A model generated the notes under the pieces. That model was not told the DNA's origin. It worked only from the letters and a program-made list of their open reading frames with translations, and made no database searches. From the NCBI GenBank assembly GCA_001899145.1, contig MKVF01000021.1:1-64000 (forward strand): a stretch of 64,000 nucleotides of DNA. The letters run 5' to 3'. The stretch's first letter is position 1. Each line of letters starts with the position of its first letter. Source of the DNA: Flavobacteriia bacterium 40-80 (lineage in GTDB: Bacteria; Bacteroidota; Bacteroidia; Flavobacteriales_D; Crocinitomicaceae). Below, piece after piece: positions 8,393 to 17,225 of the stretch. The translations under genes were made by a program, and so were the position numbers.

Positions 8393-9001
8393 ATGAAAAA
8401 ATTATTTATAATTTTCGTATCCGCATTGTCTTTACTAATCAGCAACGAGACAAATGCACAGGCCTTCGGAGGTAAAGGCTCTAATCATCTGCTTTTAGGT
8501 TTAGGATTAAATCATCATTTTACCTTCTTCGGCAGCCCTATTAATAATAACTCCTATTCTTCATACGGATCTTTGAATGTGCAGTATGAAGCAGGGATTC
8601 ATGATTATGTGGGGATAGGAATTGCTTCAGGATTGGAATTTTCAAGAGATTTAGGTCATGGCTATTATACTTATCCGGGTTATTATCACGGTAGCGGATT
8701 TACCGGCTTGGCTATTCCTGTTGTATTCTTTGGAAATTTCCACTTTCTGCAACTAATTAACGACAAAACAGGTAAAAACTTTGCAGAAAAACTGGACGTA
8801 TATGCAGGTCTTTCTTTAGGTACAGGTTTTTCTTTTGCCATACCAAAAAGAAATAATCCTGCTGACGGAGCGTTTGGAATGATGTTGATTTACGGTGCAA
8901 ATGTCGGAGTCAGATATTATTTCACTCCGAATATAGGAGTTTATACCGAGCTGGGCTATGGAAAAACAATTGCGCAGGCAGGTGTAGCTTTCAAATTGTA
9001 A
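8393..9001 (+). CDS. Outer-membrane beta-barrel protein, unknown function
   Basis: 202 residues. A signal peptide (cleaved after TNAQA) is followed by alternating hydrophobic/aromatic strands typical of a small eight-stranded barrel (GVRYYFTPNIGVYTELGYGK near the end). It most resembles the generic Bacteroidota porin-like small barrels. Upstream -7 box and a strong terminator downstream mark it as a single-gene unit. No specific function can be assigned. Confidence 0.75.
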   Translation: MKKLFIIFVSALSLLISNETNAQAFGGKGSNHLLLGLGLNHHFTFFGSPINNNSYSSYGSLNVQYEAGIHDYVGIGIASGLEFSRDLGHGYYTYPGYYHGSGFTGLAIPVVFFGNFHFLQLINDKTGKNFAEKLDVYAGLSLGTGFSFAIPKRNNPADGAFGMMLIYGANVGVRYYFTPNIGVYTELGYGKTIAQAGVAFKL

Positions 9002-9025
9002 ATTCAAGCGAATAAAATGAATTTA

Positions 9026-9061
9026 AAAAGCCGGTTCAACTAATCGTTGAACCGGCTTTTT
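9026..9061 (+). terminator. Strong rho-independent terminator
   Basis: Perfect 15-bp stem (9026-9040 with 9046-9060, arm AAAAGCCGGTTCAAC), 5-nt loop and T run. Confidence 0.95.
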
Positions 9062-9125
9062 GGCTCATATACATCGCACTCTTGGAAATAATGCTTAGCT
9101 TTATCCTCATTACGTCTAAGTATAA

Positions 9126-9896
9126 ATGAAAAAAGTTGTAAAAACAGCTCTGTACAAAATCCTCGGGCTCAAAAACTACCTGCGGTTATTGTACCGTTCT
9201 TTAGCCTTCGCAATTGACAGTGGTTTCCTCAAAAAGAACCCGTCTTATTTATTACATCAGTTTACACAGAAAATCATTCAGAAAGATGATCATGTACTGG
9301 ATATCGGCGCTAACTTAGGTTATTATACAAGAATGTTTCTGAAAGCTGTTGGTGGGAACGGGAAAGTATATGCCGTCGAGCCGGTAAAGCCCTTTTATGA
9401 GAATATAACGTACTTTCTGGGAAACCACCGAAACCTGGTGCTCTACAATTATGCCCTGGGAACGGAGGAAAAGGAGATTCAGCTTTCCGTGCCCGATCAA
9501 TACGGTTATCTGAGAACAGGCCTTCCAAAAGTTTATGATGAAAACAATCCACCTTCAGCTGAAAAGCTGCTGCTGTTTCCCGCGAAAATGATCCGGGGCA
9601 GTATTCTGTTCCGAGAAATTCAGCGGTTAGATTACCTGAAAATGGATGTGGAAGGATATGAAAAATATATTATACCGGAAATAAAAGAGCTGCTTGAAAG
9701 AACGTTTCCCTGCATTCAAATTGAGATCAGCGGGGATTCAAAACCATTTGTAGAAGAAACGTTATTTACACTGGGCTATGAAACATACTTTTATAAAGAC
9801 GGACAATTGACCCAACAGCCTGTTGCGGATTATGCCCAGGATTATTTTTATATTCATCCATCGAAAAAATTGAAATACCAGCACTTAATTTCATGA
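9126..9896 (+). CDS. FkbM-family methyltransferase
   Basis: 256 residues. The SAM-binding motif VLDIGANLGYYT is near residue 58-69, followed by YAVEPVKPF and the FkbM signature YLKMDVEGYE. Family members O-methylate sugars or polyketides; here the neighbouring glycosyltransferase on the opposite strand suggests a surface glycan as substrate (inference). The stop codon overlaps the next gene's ATG (ATGA), indicating translational coupling. Confidence 0.85.
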   Translation: MKKVVKTALYKILGLKNYLRLLYRSLAFAIDSGFLKKNPSYLLHQFTQKIIQKDDHVLDIGANLGYYTRMFLKAVGGNGKVYAVEPVKPFYENITYFLGNHRNLVLYNYALGTEEKEIQLSVPDQYGYLRTGLPKVYDENNPPSAEKLLLFPAKMIRGSILFREIQRLDYLKMDVEGYEKYIIPEIKELLERTFPCIQIEISGDSKPFVEETLFTLGYETYFYKDGQLTQQPVADYAQDYFYIHPSKKLKYQHLIS

Positions 9897-10369
9897 AATA
9901 CCGGATCCTTAACGATGAGGAACTTTCCCACCTTAATGAACAACTAAAACAATTTCTGATCATTAATGGCATTTATGGCGATGAATGGAAACGATTGAAC
10001 GAGGAAGAACCGCAAAAAGCTTTCGGCCTCATTGAGCTGTTCTCCGATCATGTGCTGCAGATCGTTTATGAAAAGACAACATTTCTGGAAAAACAGACAC
10101 CAGATGCCTGTTTTGTCTTTCACTGCAAGCCGCAAACACTGGAATTAATCGCTATCCAGAAAAAAAACAGCGATGATACGGCAATTGATCTGTCTTACAC
10201 ACAAGGAATTCATTCCGCATTAACACAATCTGCCGGCGATCTGACGTTTTTCCGGACTGAAAAACCGTATTCAAAAGAAAGAGAGCAGGAAATCCACCTT
10301 ATGTTTATGGACGGCTGTATCAAATCATCAGAAGTATTTTGGAATCAGCTTGGAAAAGTTATCAGCTGA
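9893..10369 (+). CDS. Conserved hypothetical protein (DUF6495-like)
   Basis: 158 residues, no signal peptide or membrane segment, acidic and soluble. The beginning (MKYRILNDEELSHLNEQL) and overall pattern resemble a family of small cytoplasmic Flavobacteriia proteins that I recall as DUF6495; this is from memory and weak. It overlaps the FkbM methyltransferase by 4 bp and is probably co-translated with it. Its last codons overlap the end of the convergent glycosyltransferase by 8 bp. Confidence 0.7.
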   Translation: MKYRILNDEELSHLNEQLKQFLIINGIYGDEWKRLNEEEPQKAFGLIELFSDHVLQIVYEKTTFLEKQTPDACFVFHCKPQTLELIAIQKKNSDDTAIDLSYTQGIHSALTQSAGDLTFFRTEKPYSKEREQEIHLMFMDGCIKSSEVFWNQLGKVIS

Positions 10370-11273
10370 CTTTTTTCAATTCATCGATAAAAATATGCAG
10401 CTTGTATAAATCAAAAAGCCGTATGGATGGCTTTTCGGATAAAAGATTTTTCATGATCTTTTTTGAAAAACGAGTATAAAAAAACCGGAATAGTCCTATC
10501 GTGTGAAAACGCTCTAATTTCTGGTATGCACGATACAGCTTGCTTTCATGTCCCAGTCCCTCTCTGACAAGCTTTACAAAATTAATAACTCCTAATTTTG
10601 TTTTCTCCAGAAAAGCCGGATTATCTTCCAGACCGATATGCTCGACAGGGTTGTCGATATGAAGCAAAGAGACGTTGTTTGCTTTTAATTCATAGCCAAA
10701 TTTAGTGTCCTCATGTCCGTAATGAGTAAGCTGCTCGTCCAGAGGAAATTTCAGATAAACAGTTTTTTCAATAAATAAATTATTGAGTGTTATAGCAGCA
10801 TAAGGATCTTGATTTCTCTGTGCCGCAGCAACTTCTTCACGGTTTTTCCCATAATAAAACCGAAGGCTGTGCAAGGAATTTTTTAGTTCTGAATAAACAG
10901 TTCCTCCCGCAATTACGGGAGCATCCTCGATGTGAAGAAGATAATTTTCTAAAAAATCAGGATTTACAATTTTTGAATCGACATCAATGAATAGCAAATG
11001 AGAATAGTTTGCCTGTTGTGCAAGACGGTTCCTGATAGCGGAGCGCCCGACATTTTTATGCGAAACGATATATCTGATAGCTGTCCTATTTTCCGTCAAT
11101 GTTAAATTATGTCTGGAAATTTCAGTATTCGCGGAACAATCATCCATAAAAATCACTTCGGCGGGAATCTTGATTTTAGACAGTTGTAATGTGAGTCCGT
11201 CCAGTAATACTTCCACTGAATAATTGTAAACAGCAACCAGAATCGATATTCCCGTTAATTTATCCGATAGCAT
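10362..11273 (-). CDS. Glycosyltransferase family 2
   Basis: 303 residues with a GT-A fold: ISILVAVYNYS at the N-terminus, MDDCSANTE, NVGRSAIRN and the DxD-type metal motif in LLFIDVDSK. It transfers a sugar from a nucleotide sugar at the cytoplasmic face, presumably for a polysaccharide or glycolipid. The ATG at 11273 overlaps the end of the transporter gene by 14 bp, so the two form one transcription unit. Confidence 0.87.
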   Translation of the reverse strand: MLSDKLTGISILVAVYNYSVEVLLDGLTLQLSKIKIPAEVIFMDDCSANTEISRHNLTLTENRTAIRYIVSHKNVGRSAIRNRLAQQANYSHLLFIDVDSKIVNPDFLENYLLHIEDAPVIAGGTVYSELKNSLHSLRFYYGKNREEVAAAQRNQDPYAAITLNNLFIEKTVYLKFPLDEQLTHYGHEDTKFGYELKANNVSLLHIDNPVEHIGLEDNPAFLEKTKLGVINFVKLVREGLGHESKLYRAYQKLERFHTIGLFRFFYTRFSKKIMKNLLSEKPSIRLFDLYKLHIFIDELKKVS

Positions 11274-12159
11274 TTTTACGTTTCATTAAGCTTTTCAGCA
11301 CCGGATTTAAAAATACAATCACAACAATAAAAGAAGCCCCGAAATAAAACCGGCTGTTCAGCTGCTCATTTTCATGAAGAATGAAAATGGCCAGCAACAT
11401 CGTATAAACGGGTTCCAGGTTAATGCTCAGCGATGCTGAAAAAGCACCGATCTTATTAACTACTTCGATCATCAGCATAAAAGCTGCCGAGGTACAGACT
11501 ATCCCGAGAAATACTAACCAGCCAAAATCGCTTTGAGTCATTTCAAAAAAGCCGGCATTGATTTCTCCCTGAAAGAACAACCATAAAAAAATGACAATAG
11601 TTCCGGTTAACATCTCATAAACAGTGAGTGACGAGGACGGGATTCCATCACGATTCAGGCGGGCGTTGAAAACAGAAAAGAACGCAGCCAGCATTGCAGA
11701 CAGCAGCCCCCAATACACTCCTTTATGATGAGAAGTATTGATATTTCCGGAAACGAAAGCGATTCCGACAATAACAAGCAGCCCTAATAAAAATTCGATC
11801 CAGGAAAATTTCCTTTTCATCACAATAGGTTCCAGCCAGCTGACATGCAGAGTTGTTGTGGAAAGGCACAAAACACCAAGTGAAACCGTTGAAACCTGTA
11901 TCGCTTTGAAAAAAGTGAGCCAATGAACAACAACAATTATCCCGACGCCGATTACTTTTAAAGCGGAAGCGGTATTTTTAATCCGGATTTTTTTTCCTGC
12001 GATAAGCAGAAATAACAGAAGGCTGGTTCCTGCGATCAATACCCTGAAGAAAACGATCTGATAAAATTCCAGATGGATCAGCTTACCTAAAATACCGGTA
12101 AAACCCCAGATAAAAATGATGAGGTGCATCAGCAGATGGTATTTTAAATTAGCGAACAT
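11260..12159 (-). CDS. EamA/DMT-family transporter
   Basis: 299 residues with about ten transmembrane segments in two EamA repeats; exports or imports a small metabolite of unknown identity. The frame is open to an ATG at 12210 that overlaps the upstream stop, but I prefer the ATG at 12159. The 17 extra residues would be encoded by a rho-independent terminator hairpin (12177-12204) and a -7 box TACATTTG (12165-12172). The protein from 12159 begins MFANLKYHLLMHL, directly before the first membrane helix. A transcript from this box would be nearly leaderless. Confidence 0.87.
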   Translation of the reverse strand: MFANLKYHLLMHLIIFIWGFTGILGKLIHLEFYQIVFFRVLIAGTSLLLFLLIAGKKIRIKNTASALKVIGVGIIVVVHWLTFFKAIQVSTVSLGVLCLSTTTLHVSWLEPIVMKRKFSWIEFLLGLLVIVGIAFVSGNINTSHHKGVYWGLLSAMLAAFFSVFNARLNRDGIPSSSLTVYEMLTGTIVIFLWLFFQGEINAGFFEMTQSDFGWLVFLGIVCTSAAFMLMIEVVNKIGAFSASLSINLEPVYTMLLAIFILHENEQLNSRFYFGASFIVVIVFLNPVLKSLMKRKNAIG

Positions 12160-12164
12160 GGATG

Positions 12165-12172
12165 CAAATGTA
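12165..12172 (-). promoter_or_regulatory. -7 promoter box TACATTTG, start-adjacent
   Basis: Perfect TAnnTTTG on the minus strand, 5 nt before the ATG at 12159. It decides the start of the EamA gene. Confidence 0.65.
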
Positions 12173-12176
12173 TCAG

Positions 12177-12204
12177 AAAAAATGGAGCTCAAGGCTCCAT
12201 TTTT
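12177..12204 (-). terminator. Terminator of the DUF4139 gene
   Basis: On the minus strand AAAATGGAGC, a short loop, GCTCCATTTT and further T residues. It starts a few bases after the TGA of the DUF4139 protein and lies within the longer reading of the EamA frame. Confidence 0.8.
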
Positions 12205-12206
12205 GA

Positions 12207-13838
12207 TCATAAATTATAAATCGTTTTGTCTTTCGGATACTTGACCTTGTAGCCAAACCGTATTTTCTTTGTTTCCTGAGGCTTGATCTCCAGCTCCCAC
12301 GTTAATGTTCCGACATCACTGTTTAGTTTCGCGCGGTCAACCTCTGTTAATTCCACTGTAACCTCTTTATCCGCCGAAATCGGGAACTGGTCTTTCAGCA
12401 CCAGCTTGATCGCTGATTTTTTATTGTTTCTCACAGAGATATCATACGTAAAAGCGGATTCCTTATAACCGGATAACACTTTATTTCCTGATTTTTCCGA
12501 TACTTTTTCGCGTTTGATAATCACATTTTTATCCACACCAAGCGCAACCTCCAGCGTATCTTTTGTGCTTGCAGGATCAAGGAATGTTTTCCCCACGAAC
12601 ATTCCTTCAAACACGATATTTGCTTCACCGGCCAGTAAATTGTACTGTGAATAATCAGCAATCTGCGCGATCAGATAAGCATCTTTATTCAGCTTAGGTG
12701 CGGCATAATAGCTGAAAGAAGCAGGGACGTCCTGTTCAGAAAGAGCTACTGTATGCGCTTTACCGTTAGAATATATATCATACGGAATGCTGATGTCAAA
12801 ATTTACACTCAATACCTGTTCGGAAACGGCGGTATAATTTGCAGAAGTTTGTGAAATTTTTTTGCTGCTTGTCACCTGAACTTCCTCCAGCTGCTTGTCG
12901 TAAGCAATGTTTTTATTCATTGTCGGTGTTGGCGGTGGCGGAACATTCCCGTATTCTCTTCGATAGGGTTGATTAAAGCTAAGCACCCACTGTGAAAAGT
13001 ACGGAATAGCATTGTTTGGATTTGGCTGTGTGCTGGAAAGTGAAAGCTTTACCTGTTTCCAGTCAACACCGGTATTTTGAACAACTTTTCCTTTTGTGGT
13101 CAAGTGCAATGGCTGATCAACGCTTTTCGCCTCAATCTCATAGAACGGTGACCACGCGGCAAGATTTGTAATATATGCCAGATCAAATTGGATGGTTTGG
13201 GCATAATCGCTCATCACCTGGAGAACAATTTTTCCATTCGAAATTTTTTCTTCCTGACTTTCCGTAAATGTCAGCTGATTTTGTAAACGTTGTAAAGTCT
13301 TATTCAGCTTTTGCTCTTTTTCCTGTAAAGAATTAATATTATTCGCAATTTCTAATCGTTTTTGACGGTAATAGTCAACTATTTTAGATAGTTCAAGCAC
13401 ATTTACGCCTGAATTTGTACCTCCTATTTCTTTATTCTTATCTAACAGCTGAATAGTTTGCTGCTCTGTTTCAATAGTATTTCTCACAGATAACAGGTCT
13501 TTATTGATCAATACGATACTATCCTGAACTTTTTTAAGAAGAACAGAATTGGGATCTACTTCATATTCATTATAATACCTGTTAGAAAAAGCAGCGGACA
13601 AAATTGTAACCGGCTTATTGGATGAAACACGTATGGAATTGTCATCTAATTGATTAGATATATTTTTTATCACAATTTCATTTGTTCCTTTCTGAAGACC
13701 AACGCTTGCTGTGTGTGAAAGTTCTGCACCGTTTAAATAAAGCGTTACGGCATTGGTTTTTGCAGTTACAAAGACCGGTTTTTGAGCTATTAGCTGAAAT
13801 GTGCTCAAAAAACCTAGGAATAGAAGTGTTTTTTTCAT
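12207..13838 (-). CDS. DUF4139 (mucoidy inhibitor A-like) periplasmic protein
   Basis: About 543 residues from the ATG at 13838, where a signal peptide begins (MKKTLLFLGFLSTF); an earlier in-frame ATG at 13880 would bury it. The N-terminal DUF4140-type beta domain (VTLYLNGAELSH) is followed by a coiled coil (about 95-200, rich in Gln/Glu/Lys) and the DUF4139 beta-rich domain with WSPFYEIEA and a proline-rich linker. Molecular function of the family is not settled. The gene has its own terminator. Confidence 0.85.
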   Translation of the reverse strand: MKKTLLFLGFLSTFQLIAQKPVFVTAKTNAVTLYLNGAELSHTASVGLQKGTNEIVIKNISNQLDDNSIRVSSNKPVTILSAAFSNRYYNEYEVDPNSVLLKKVQDSIVLINKDLLSVRNTIETEQQTIQLLDKNKEIGGTNSGVNVLELSKIVDYYRQKRLEIANNINSLQEKEQKLNKTLQRLQNQLTFTESQEEKISNGKIVLQVMSDYAQTIQFDLAYITNLAAWSPFYEIEAKSVDQPLHLTTKGKVVQNTGVDWKQVKLSLSSTQPNPNNAIPYFSQWVLSFNQPYRREYGNVPPPPTPTMNKNIAYDKQLEEVQVTSSKKISQTSANYTAVSEQVLSVNFDISIPYDIYSNGKAHTVALSEQDVPASFSYYAAPKLNKDAYLIAQIADYSQYNLLAGEANIVFEGMFVGKTFLDPASTKDTLEVALGVDKNVIIKREKVSEKSGNKVLSGYKESAFTYDISVRNNKKSAIKLVLKDQFPISADKEVTVELTEVDRAKLNSDVGTLTWELEIKPQETKKIRFGYKVKYPKDKTIYNL

Positions 13839-13938
13839 AATTGTTTTTTTAGATAAAGCAATATCGGGATAGAAGATCAATTTCCAAATTAAATTTCAAT
13901 CTGCAATCTGTAATTTGCAATCTTCTATCTTAAGGTAA

Positions 13939-14868
13939 CTATATTTCAATTAAATTATTGTTGCGGTTCTCTATCAAAGGTAATACCACTTTTAAGATTG
14001 CCTGCCGCAAAACATCAATAATTTTCTTACGTTCAAAATAGACATGCGAAACAATACTGATTTCCCGGACCGGCTGAGGATCAATAAAATTTAAAGTATT
14101 CTTCCTTTTATCCTCATTCATGTATTTCAATGCCAGCTCCGGTAATAAAGTTAGCCCGTATCCTTCATCGACAAGATGCATCAGCGTTTCAATGCTTCCC
14201 GCTTCAAAACGGATGTTGCTGCTGGTCTTTTCTTTCAGCTCACAGATTTTAATCAGCTGGTTCCTGAAGCAATGACCTTCTTCCAGCAAAAGAATCTCCT
14301 TATCTTTTAGATCCATCGGCGTGATATTTTTATCCCGGAGGTCCTTTCGGTGGCCGGGATTGGTGTACACCAGGAAACGTTCATAATAAACAGGATATTC
14401 GGCAATACTGTTTTCCTTCAGAGGTGTAGCCAGAATTCCCAGGTCAAGGGAGCCGGTTCTGATATTCTCAATGATCTTCTCTGTGGTCTGCTCTTCGATC
14501 TTTAAGGTAAGCTGTGGGTAATTAACACTGATCTCATTTAAAAACAATGGAAGTAAATAAGGTGCAACCGTAGGAATAATTCCCAATCGGATTTCCCCTC
14601 TTATTTCTCCTTTATATTCATTTACAACACTTCTGAGCTGTTTAATGTCGTTGAGAATAATCTTAGCCTGCCGGATGATCATCTCGCCGGCTTCTGTTAC
14701 GGCGACCGGATGTTTTTTTCTGTCAAATATCCTGATTTCCAGCTCATCTTCCAGCTTCTGGATCATGGTGCTTAAAGTTGGCTGTGTAACGAAACATTTC
14801 TCTGCTGCCTGAACAAAATTTCTGCAGGTATCCACAGCAACAATATATTCCAACTGCTGAATATTCAT
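13939..14868 (-). CDS. oxyR: Peroxide-sensing LysR-type regulator OxyR
   Basis: 309 residues: LysR winged helix-turn-helix (1-60, FVQAAEKCFVTQPTLSTMIQ) and a periplasmic-binding-like sensor domain. C200 and C209 in EGHCFRNQLIKIC sit exactly nine residues apart in a GHC context, the same arrangement as the redox pair C199/C208 of E. coli OxyR. This supports H2O2 sensing by disulfide formation and activation of catalase/peroxidase genes; none of those targets is adjacent. A -7 box lies upstream (14888-14895). Confidence 0.93.
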   Translation of the reverse strand: MNIQQLEYIVAVDTCRNFVQAAEKCFVTQPTLSTMIQKLEDELEIRIFDRKKHPVAVTEAGEMIIRQAKIILNDIKQLRSVVNEYKGEIRGEIRLGIIPTVAPYLLPLFLNEISVNYPQLTLKIEEQTTEKIIENIRTGSLDLGILATPLKENSIAEYPVYYERFLVYTNPGHRKDLRDKNITPMDLKDKEILLLEEGHCFRNQLIKICELKEKTSSNIRFEAGSIETLMHLVDEGYGLTLLPELALKYMNEDKRKNTLNFIDPQPVREISIVSHVYFERKKIIDVLRQAILKVVLPLIENRNNNLIEI

Positions 14869-14887
14869 GTTATTGATTTTATCAATA

Positions 14888-14895
14888 CAAAACTA
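14888..14895 (-). promoter_or_regulatory. -7 promoter box TAGTTTTG for oxyR
   Basis: TAnnTTTG on the minus strand, 19 nt before the oxyR ATG. Confidence 0.55.
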
Positions 14896-14981
14896 AAGAA
14901 TATTGACCATATAAAGAAAAAGAACTTACTTACGGTTACTTTTTTCTTTTCAGCGGACGAAATTTCTAAGATAGGGGAAAC

Positions 14982-15004
14982 AAAAAAAGCCGGGAATTCC
15001 CGGC
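14982..15004 (-). terminator. Terminator of gcvH
   Basis: The palindrome GCCGGGAATTCCCGGC (14989-15004) is followed on the minus strand by seven T. Confidence 0.92.
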
Positions 15005-15043
15005 CTCATTCTTAAAATATATAGTGCATATAAAGAATGCTTA

Positions 15044-15421
15044 TTAACCAATTAAAGCTTCATAATCTGCCGCGCTTAATAAACCATCCAGTTCAGCAGG
15101 ATTTTCGATTTCCACTTTAATCATCCATCCGTCACCATACGGAGCCTTATTAACCAGCTCAGGATCTGCTTCCAGCTTTGAATTGAACTCAATGATTTTC
15201 CCTGAAACCGGCATAAACAAATCAGAAACCGTTTTTACAGCCTCCACAGAACCAAAAACTTCTTCTTGTCCTAATGTGTCACCTTCTGTTTCAATTTCAA
15301 CATAAACGATATCACCCAGTTCTCCCTGTGCGAAATCAGTGATACCTATTGTTGCGATATTACCATCTACTTTCACCCATTCGTGATCCTTTGTGTACTT
15401 CAATTCTGCCGGAATGCTCAT
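15044..15421 (-). CDS. gcvH: Glycine cleavage system H protein
   Basis: 125 residues. The lipoyl domain carries the attachment lysine K63 in the context [11 protein letters not shown], and the C-terminal [14 protein letters not shown] is typical. It shuttles the aminomethyl group between the P, T and L proteins in the cytoplasm. It has its own -7 box (TACATTTG, 15448-15455) and a palindromic terminator, so it is transcribed alone. Confidence 0.97.
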   Translation of the reverse strand: MSIPAELKYTKDHEWVKVDGNIATIGITDFAQGELGDIVYVEIETEGDTLGQEEVFGSVEAVKTVSDLFMPVSGKIIEFNSKLEADPELVNKAPYGDGWMIKVEIENPAELDGLLSAADYEALIG

Positions 15422-15447
15422 TTCGATTTTGATTTAAAAATTTATCA

Positions 15448-15455
15448 CAAATGTA
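15448..15455 (-). promoter_or_regulatory. -7 promoter box TACATTTG for gcvH
   Basis: Perfect TAnnTTTG match on the minus strand, 26 nt before the gcvH ATG. Confidence 0.6.
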
Positions 15456-15550
15456 TTATTTTATTCGAAATAAATATCCTCACTTAAAATGAAATTCAAA
15501 AGAAATTATCAAATCCGCAGCTCTTTGTATATCATTTTGTTTCTAACTAT

Positions 15551-15558
15551 TATCTTTG
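15551..15558 (+). promoter_or_regulatory. -7 promoter box TATCTTTG for prfB
   Basis: Perfect TAnnTTTG match ending 4 nt before the prfB ATG, implying a leaderless or nearly leaderless mRNA. A TTTG at 15524-15527 could act as the -33 element, although the 23-nt spacing is slightly long. Confidence 0.65.
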
Positions 15559-15562
15559 CGTT

Positions 15563-16645
15563 ATGGTAAATCAGGATCATTTAAAAGAACTACATACAAG
15601 GATTGAAGAAATAGGGGAATATTTAAAAATTCCTCAGAAAAAAATTCAGTTGCAGGAGGCAGAGCTTAAATCTCAGGATCCTTCTTTCTGGGATGATCCT
15701 AAAAAAGCGGAAACAGAGATGAAGACCATCCGTTCCCTGAAATATTGGGTGGAGAGCTTTGAAAATCTGTTAGGTAAATCCGAAGACCTGAAAGTTCTTT
15801 TTGATTTTGTAAAAGAAGGGTTGGAAGAAGAAACAGCATTAGAAGAAGCTTATAATACCTTAATCGAAGAGGTCGAAGAAGTCGAGCTGAAAAATATGCT
15901 TTCCGGAGAAGAAGACGCTTTAAATGCCGTTTTACAAATTACAGCAGGTGCAGGAGGAACAGAAGCATGTGACTGGGCGGGTATGCTGCACCGTATGTAC
16001 CTGATGTGGGCGGAGAAGAACGGATACAAAACAGAAACATTGAACTTCCAGGAAGGTGATGTTGCCGGAATCAAGACGGTAACGATCGAAATCGAGGGTG
16101 ACCACGCATTTGGTTATCTGAAAGGAGAAAACGGGATCCACCGCCTGGTTCGCGTTTCTCCCTATAACGCGCAGGGAAAAAGAATGACTTCTTTCGCCTC
16201 TGTTTACGTTTATCCTTCCGTTGATGACACTATCCATATTGAGATCAATCCTGCGGACATTTCCTGGGACACTTTCCGTTCAGGTGGTGCCGGAGGTCAG
16301 AACGTTAACAAGGTTGAAACTGGTGTCCGTCTAAAACACGCTCCGACAGGGATTGTAATTGAAAATACAGAAACACGTTCTCAGTTGGGGAACCGTGAAA
16401 AAGCAATGCAATTACTTCGCTCTCAGCTCTATGAAATGGAGCTGCGCAAACGCATGGAATCCCGTCAGGAAATTGAAGCTGGTAAAAAGAAGATTGAATG
16501 GGGATCCCAGATCCGGAGCTACGTCCTGGATGATAAACGTGTAAAAGATCACCGGACAGATTATACAGAAAATAGTCCTGATAAAGTATTAAACGGAGAT
16601 ATTTTCCCTTTTCTGAAAGCTTATTTGATGGAATATGGCAGCTGA
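15563..16645 (+). CDS. prfB: Peptide chain release factor 2
   Basis: 360 residues, continuous. The catalytic GGQ is at 244-246 in [11 protein letters not shown]. The stop-codon recognition tripeptide, normally SPF, is SPY here (199-201). Release factor 2 terminates at UGA and UAA. The programmed +1 frameshift near codon 25 found in most bacteria is absent: the region reads GAA TAT TTA AAA ATT in frame, with no UGA, although an AGGGG just upstream still resembles the frameshift stimulator. arsC starts inside the last codons, so the two are translationally coupled. Confidence 0.96.
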   Translation: MVNQDHLKELHTRIEEIGEYLKIPQKKIQLQEAELKSQDPSFWDDPKKAETEMKTIRSLKYWVESFENLLGKSEDLKVLFDFVKEGLEEETALEEAYNTLIEEVEEVELKNMLSGEEDALNAVLQITAGAGGTEACDWAGMLHRMYLMWAEKNGYKTETLNFQEGDVAGIKTVTIEIEGDHAFGYLKGENGIHRLVRVSPYNAQGKRMTSFASVYVYPSVDDTIHIEINPADISWDTFRSGGAGGQNVNKVETGVRLKHAPTGIVIENTETRSQLGNREKAMQLLRSQLYEMELRKRMESRQEIEAGKKKIEWGSQIRSYVLDDKRVKDHRTDYTENSPDKVLNGDIFPFLKAYLMEYGS

Positions 16646-16988
16646 TAAAATGATCATCCTTCACAATCCCCGCTGTTCTAAAAGCAGGGAAGCATTACAC
16701 TATCTGGAAGAACAGCACTGCGAAATTGAAGTAATTGATTATCTGAATACAATTACAGTAGAGAAGCTGCGTGAAGTTATCGGGATGCTGGGAATAAAGC
16801 CGGAAGAATTGCTCCGTAAAAAAGAACCTCTTTTTATTGAGAACTATAAAGGTAAGACGTTCTCTGATGAGGAATGGATTAAAATCATGGCAGAAAACCC
16901 AAAACTAATTGAGCGACCGATTATTATCAAAGATAATAAAGCGATTATCGGAAGACCGGTTGAAAGAGTGATCGAACTGGTGAAATAA
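16635..16988 (+). CDS. arsC: Arsenate reductase (ArsC/Spx-type, thioredoxin fold)
   Basis: 117 residues. The catalytic Cys14 lies in HNPRCSKSR, and [18 protein letters not shown] carries the conserved arginine that binds the oxyanion. Glutaredoxin-coupled ArsC enzymes reduce arsenate to arsenite; no arsenite pump or ArsR is nearby, so a house-keeping YfgD-like role is equally possible. The ATG at 16635 overlaps prfB by 11 bp; a second ATG five codons later is an alternative. Confidence 0.88.
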   Translation: MAADKMIILHNPRCSKSREALHYLEEQHCEIEVIDYLNTITVEKLREVIGMLGIKPEELLRKKEPLFIENYKGKTFSDEEWIKIMAENPKLIERPIIIKDNKAIIGRPVERVIELVK

Positions 16989-17203
16989 AGTTTTTCTGTT
17001 CATTTTTCCTTCTTTGTTTTGTCCTGAACCGCATAATTTAGAACTATTCTATTGAACGTGAAAAAAGAGTTTGTTTTTTGATTATAAACTCATTAATCTC
17101 TTCCGTTCGGAACGTAACGGCAAATTAAATGTTGCAGGTAAATATTTCCCCCTGATTGTTTGTAACAAAAGATATCTTTTTAGAGTATTTTAACGTCTGA
17201 TTT

Positions 17204-17211
17204 TAGGTTTG
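17204..17211 (+). promoter_or_regulatory. -7 promoter box TAGGTTTG
   Basis: TAnnTTTG match 14 nt before the ATG of the glycine-rich adhesin. Confidence 0.55.
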
Positions 17212-17225
17212 AAAAATTTACTGCT

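Noticed and set aside
16635-16988. Arsenic resistance operon
   Set aside because: Only arsC is present, coupled to prfB; no arsR, arsB or acr3 nearby.
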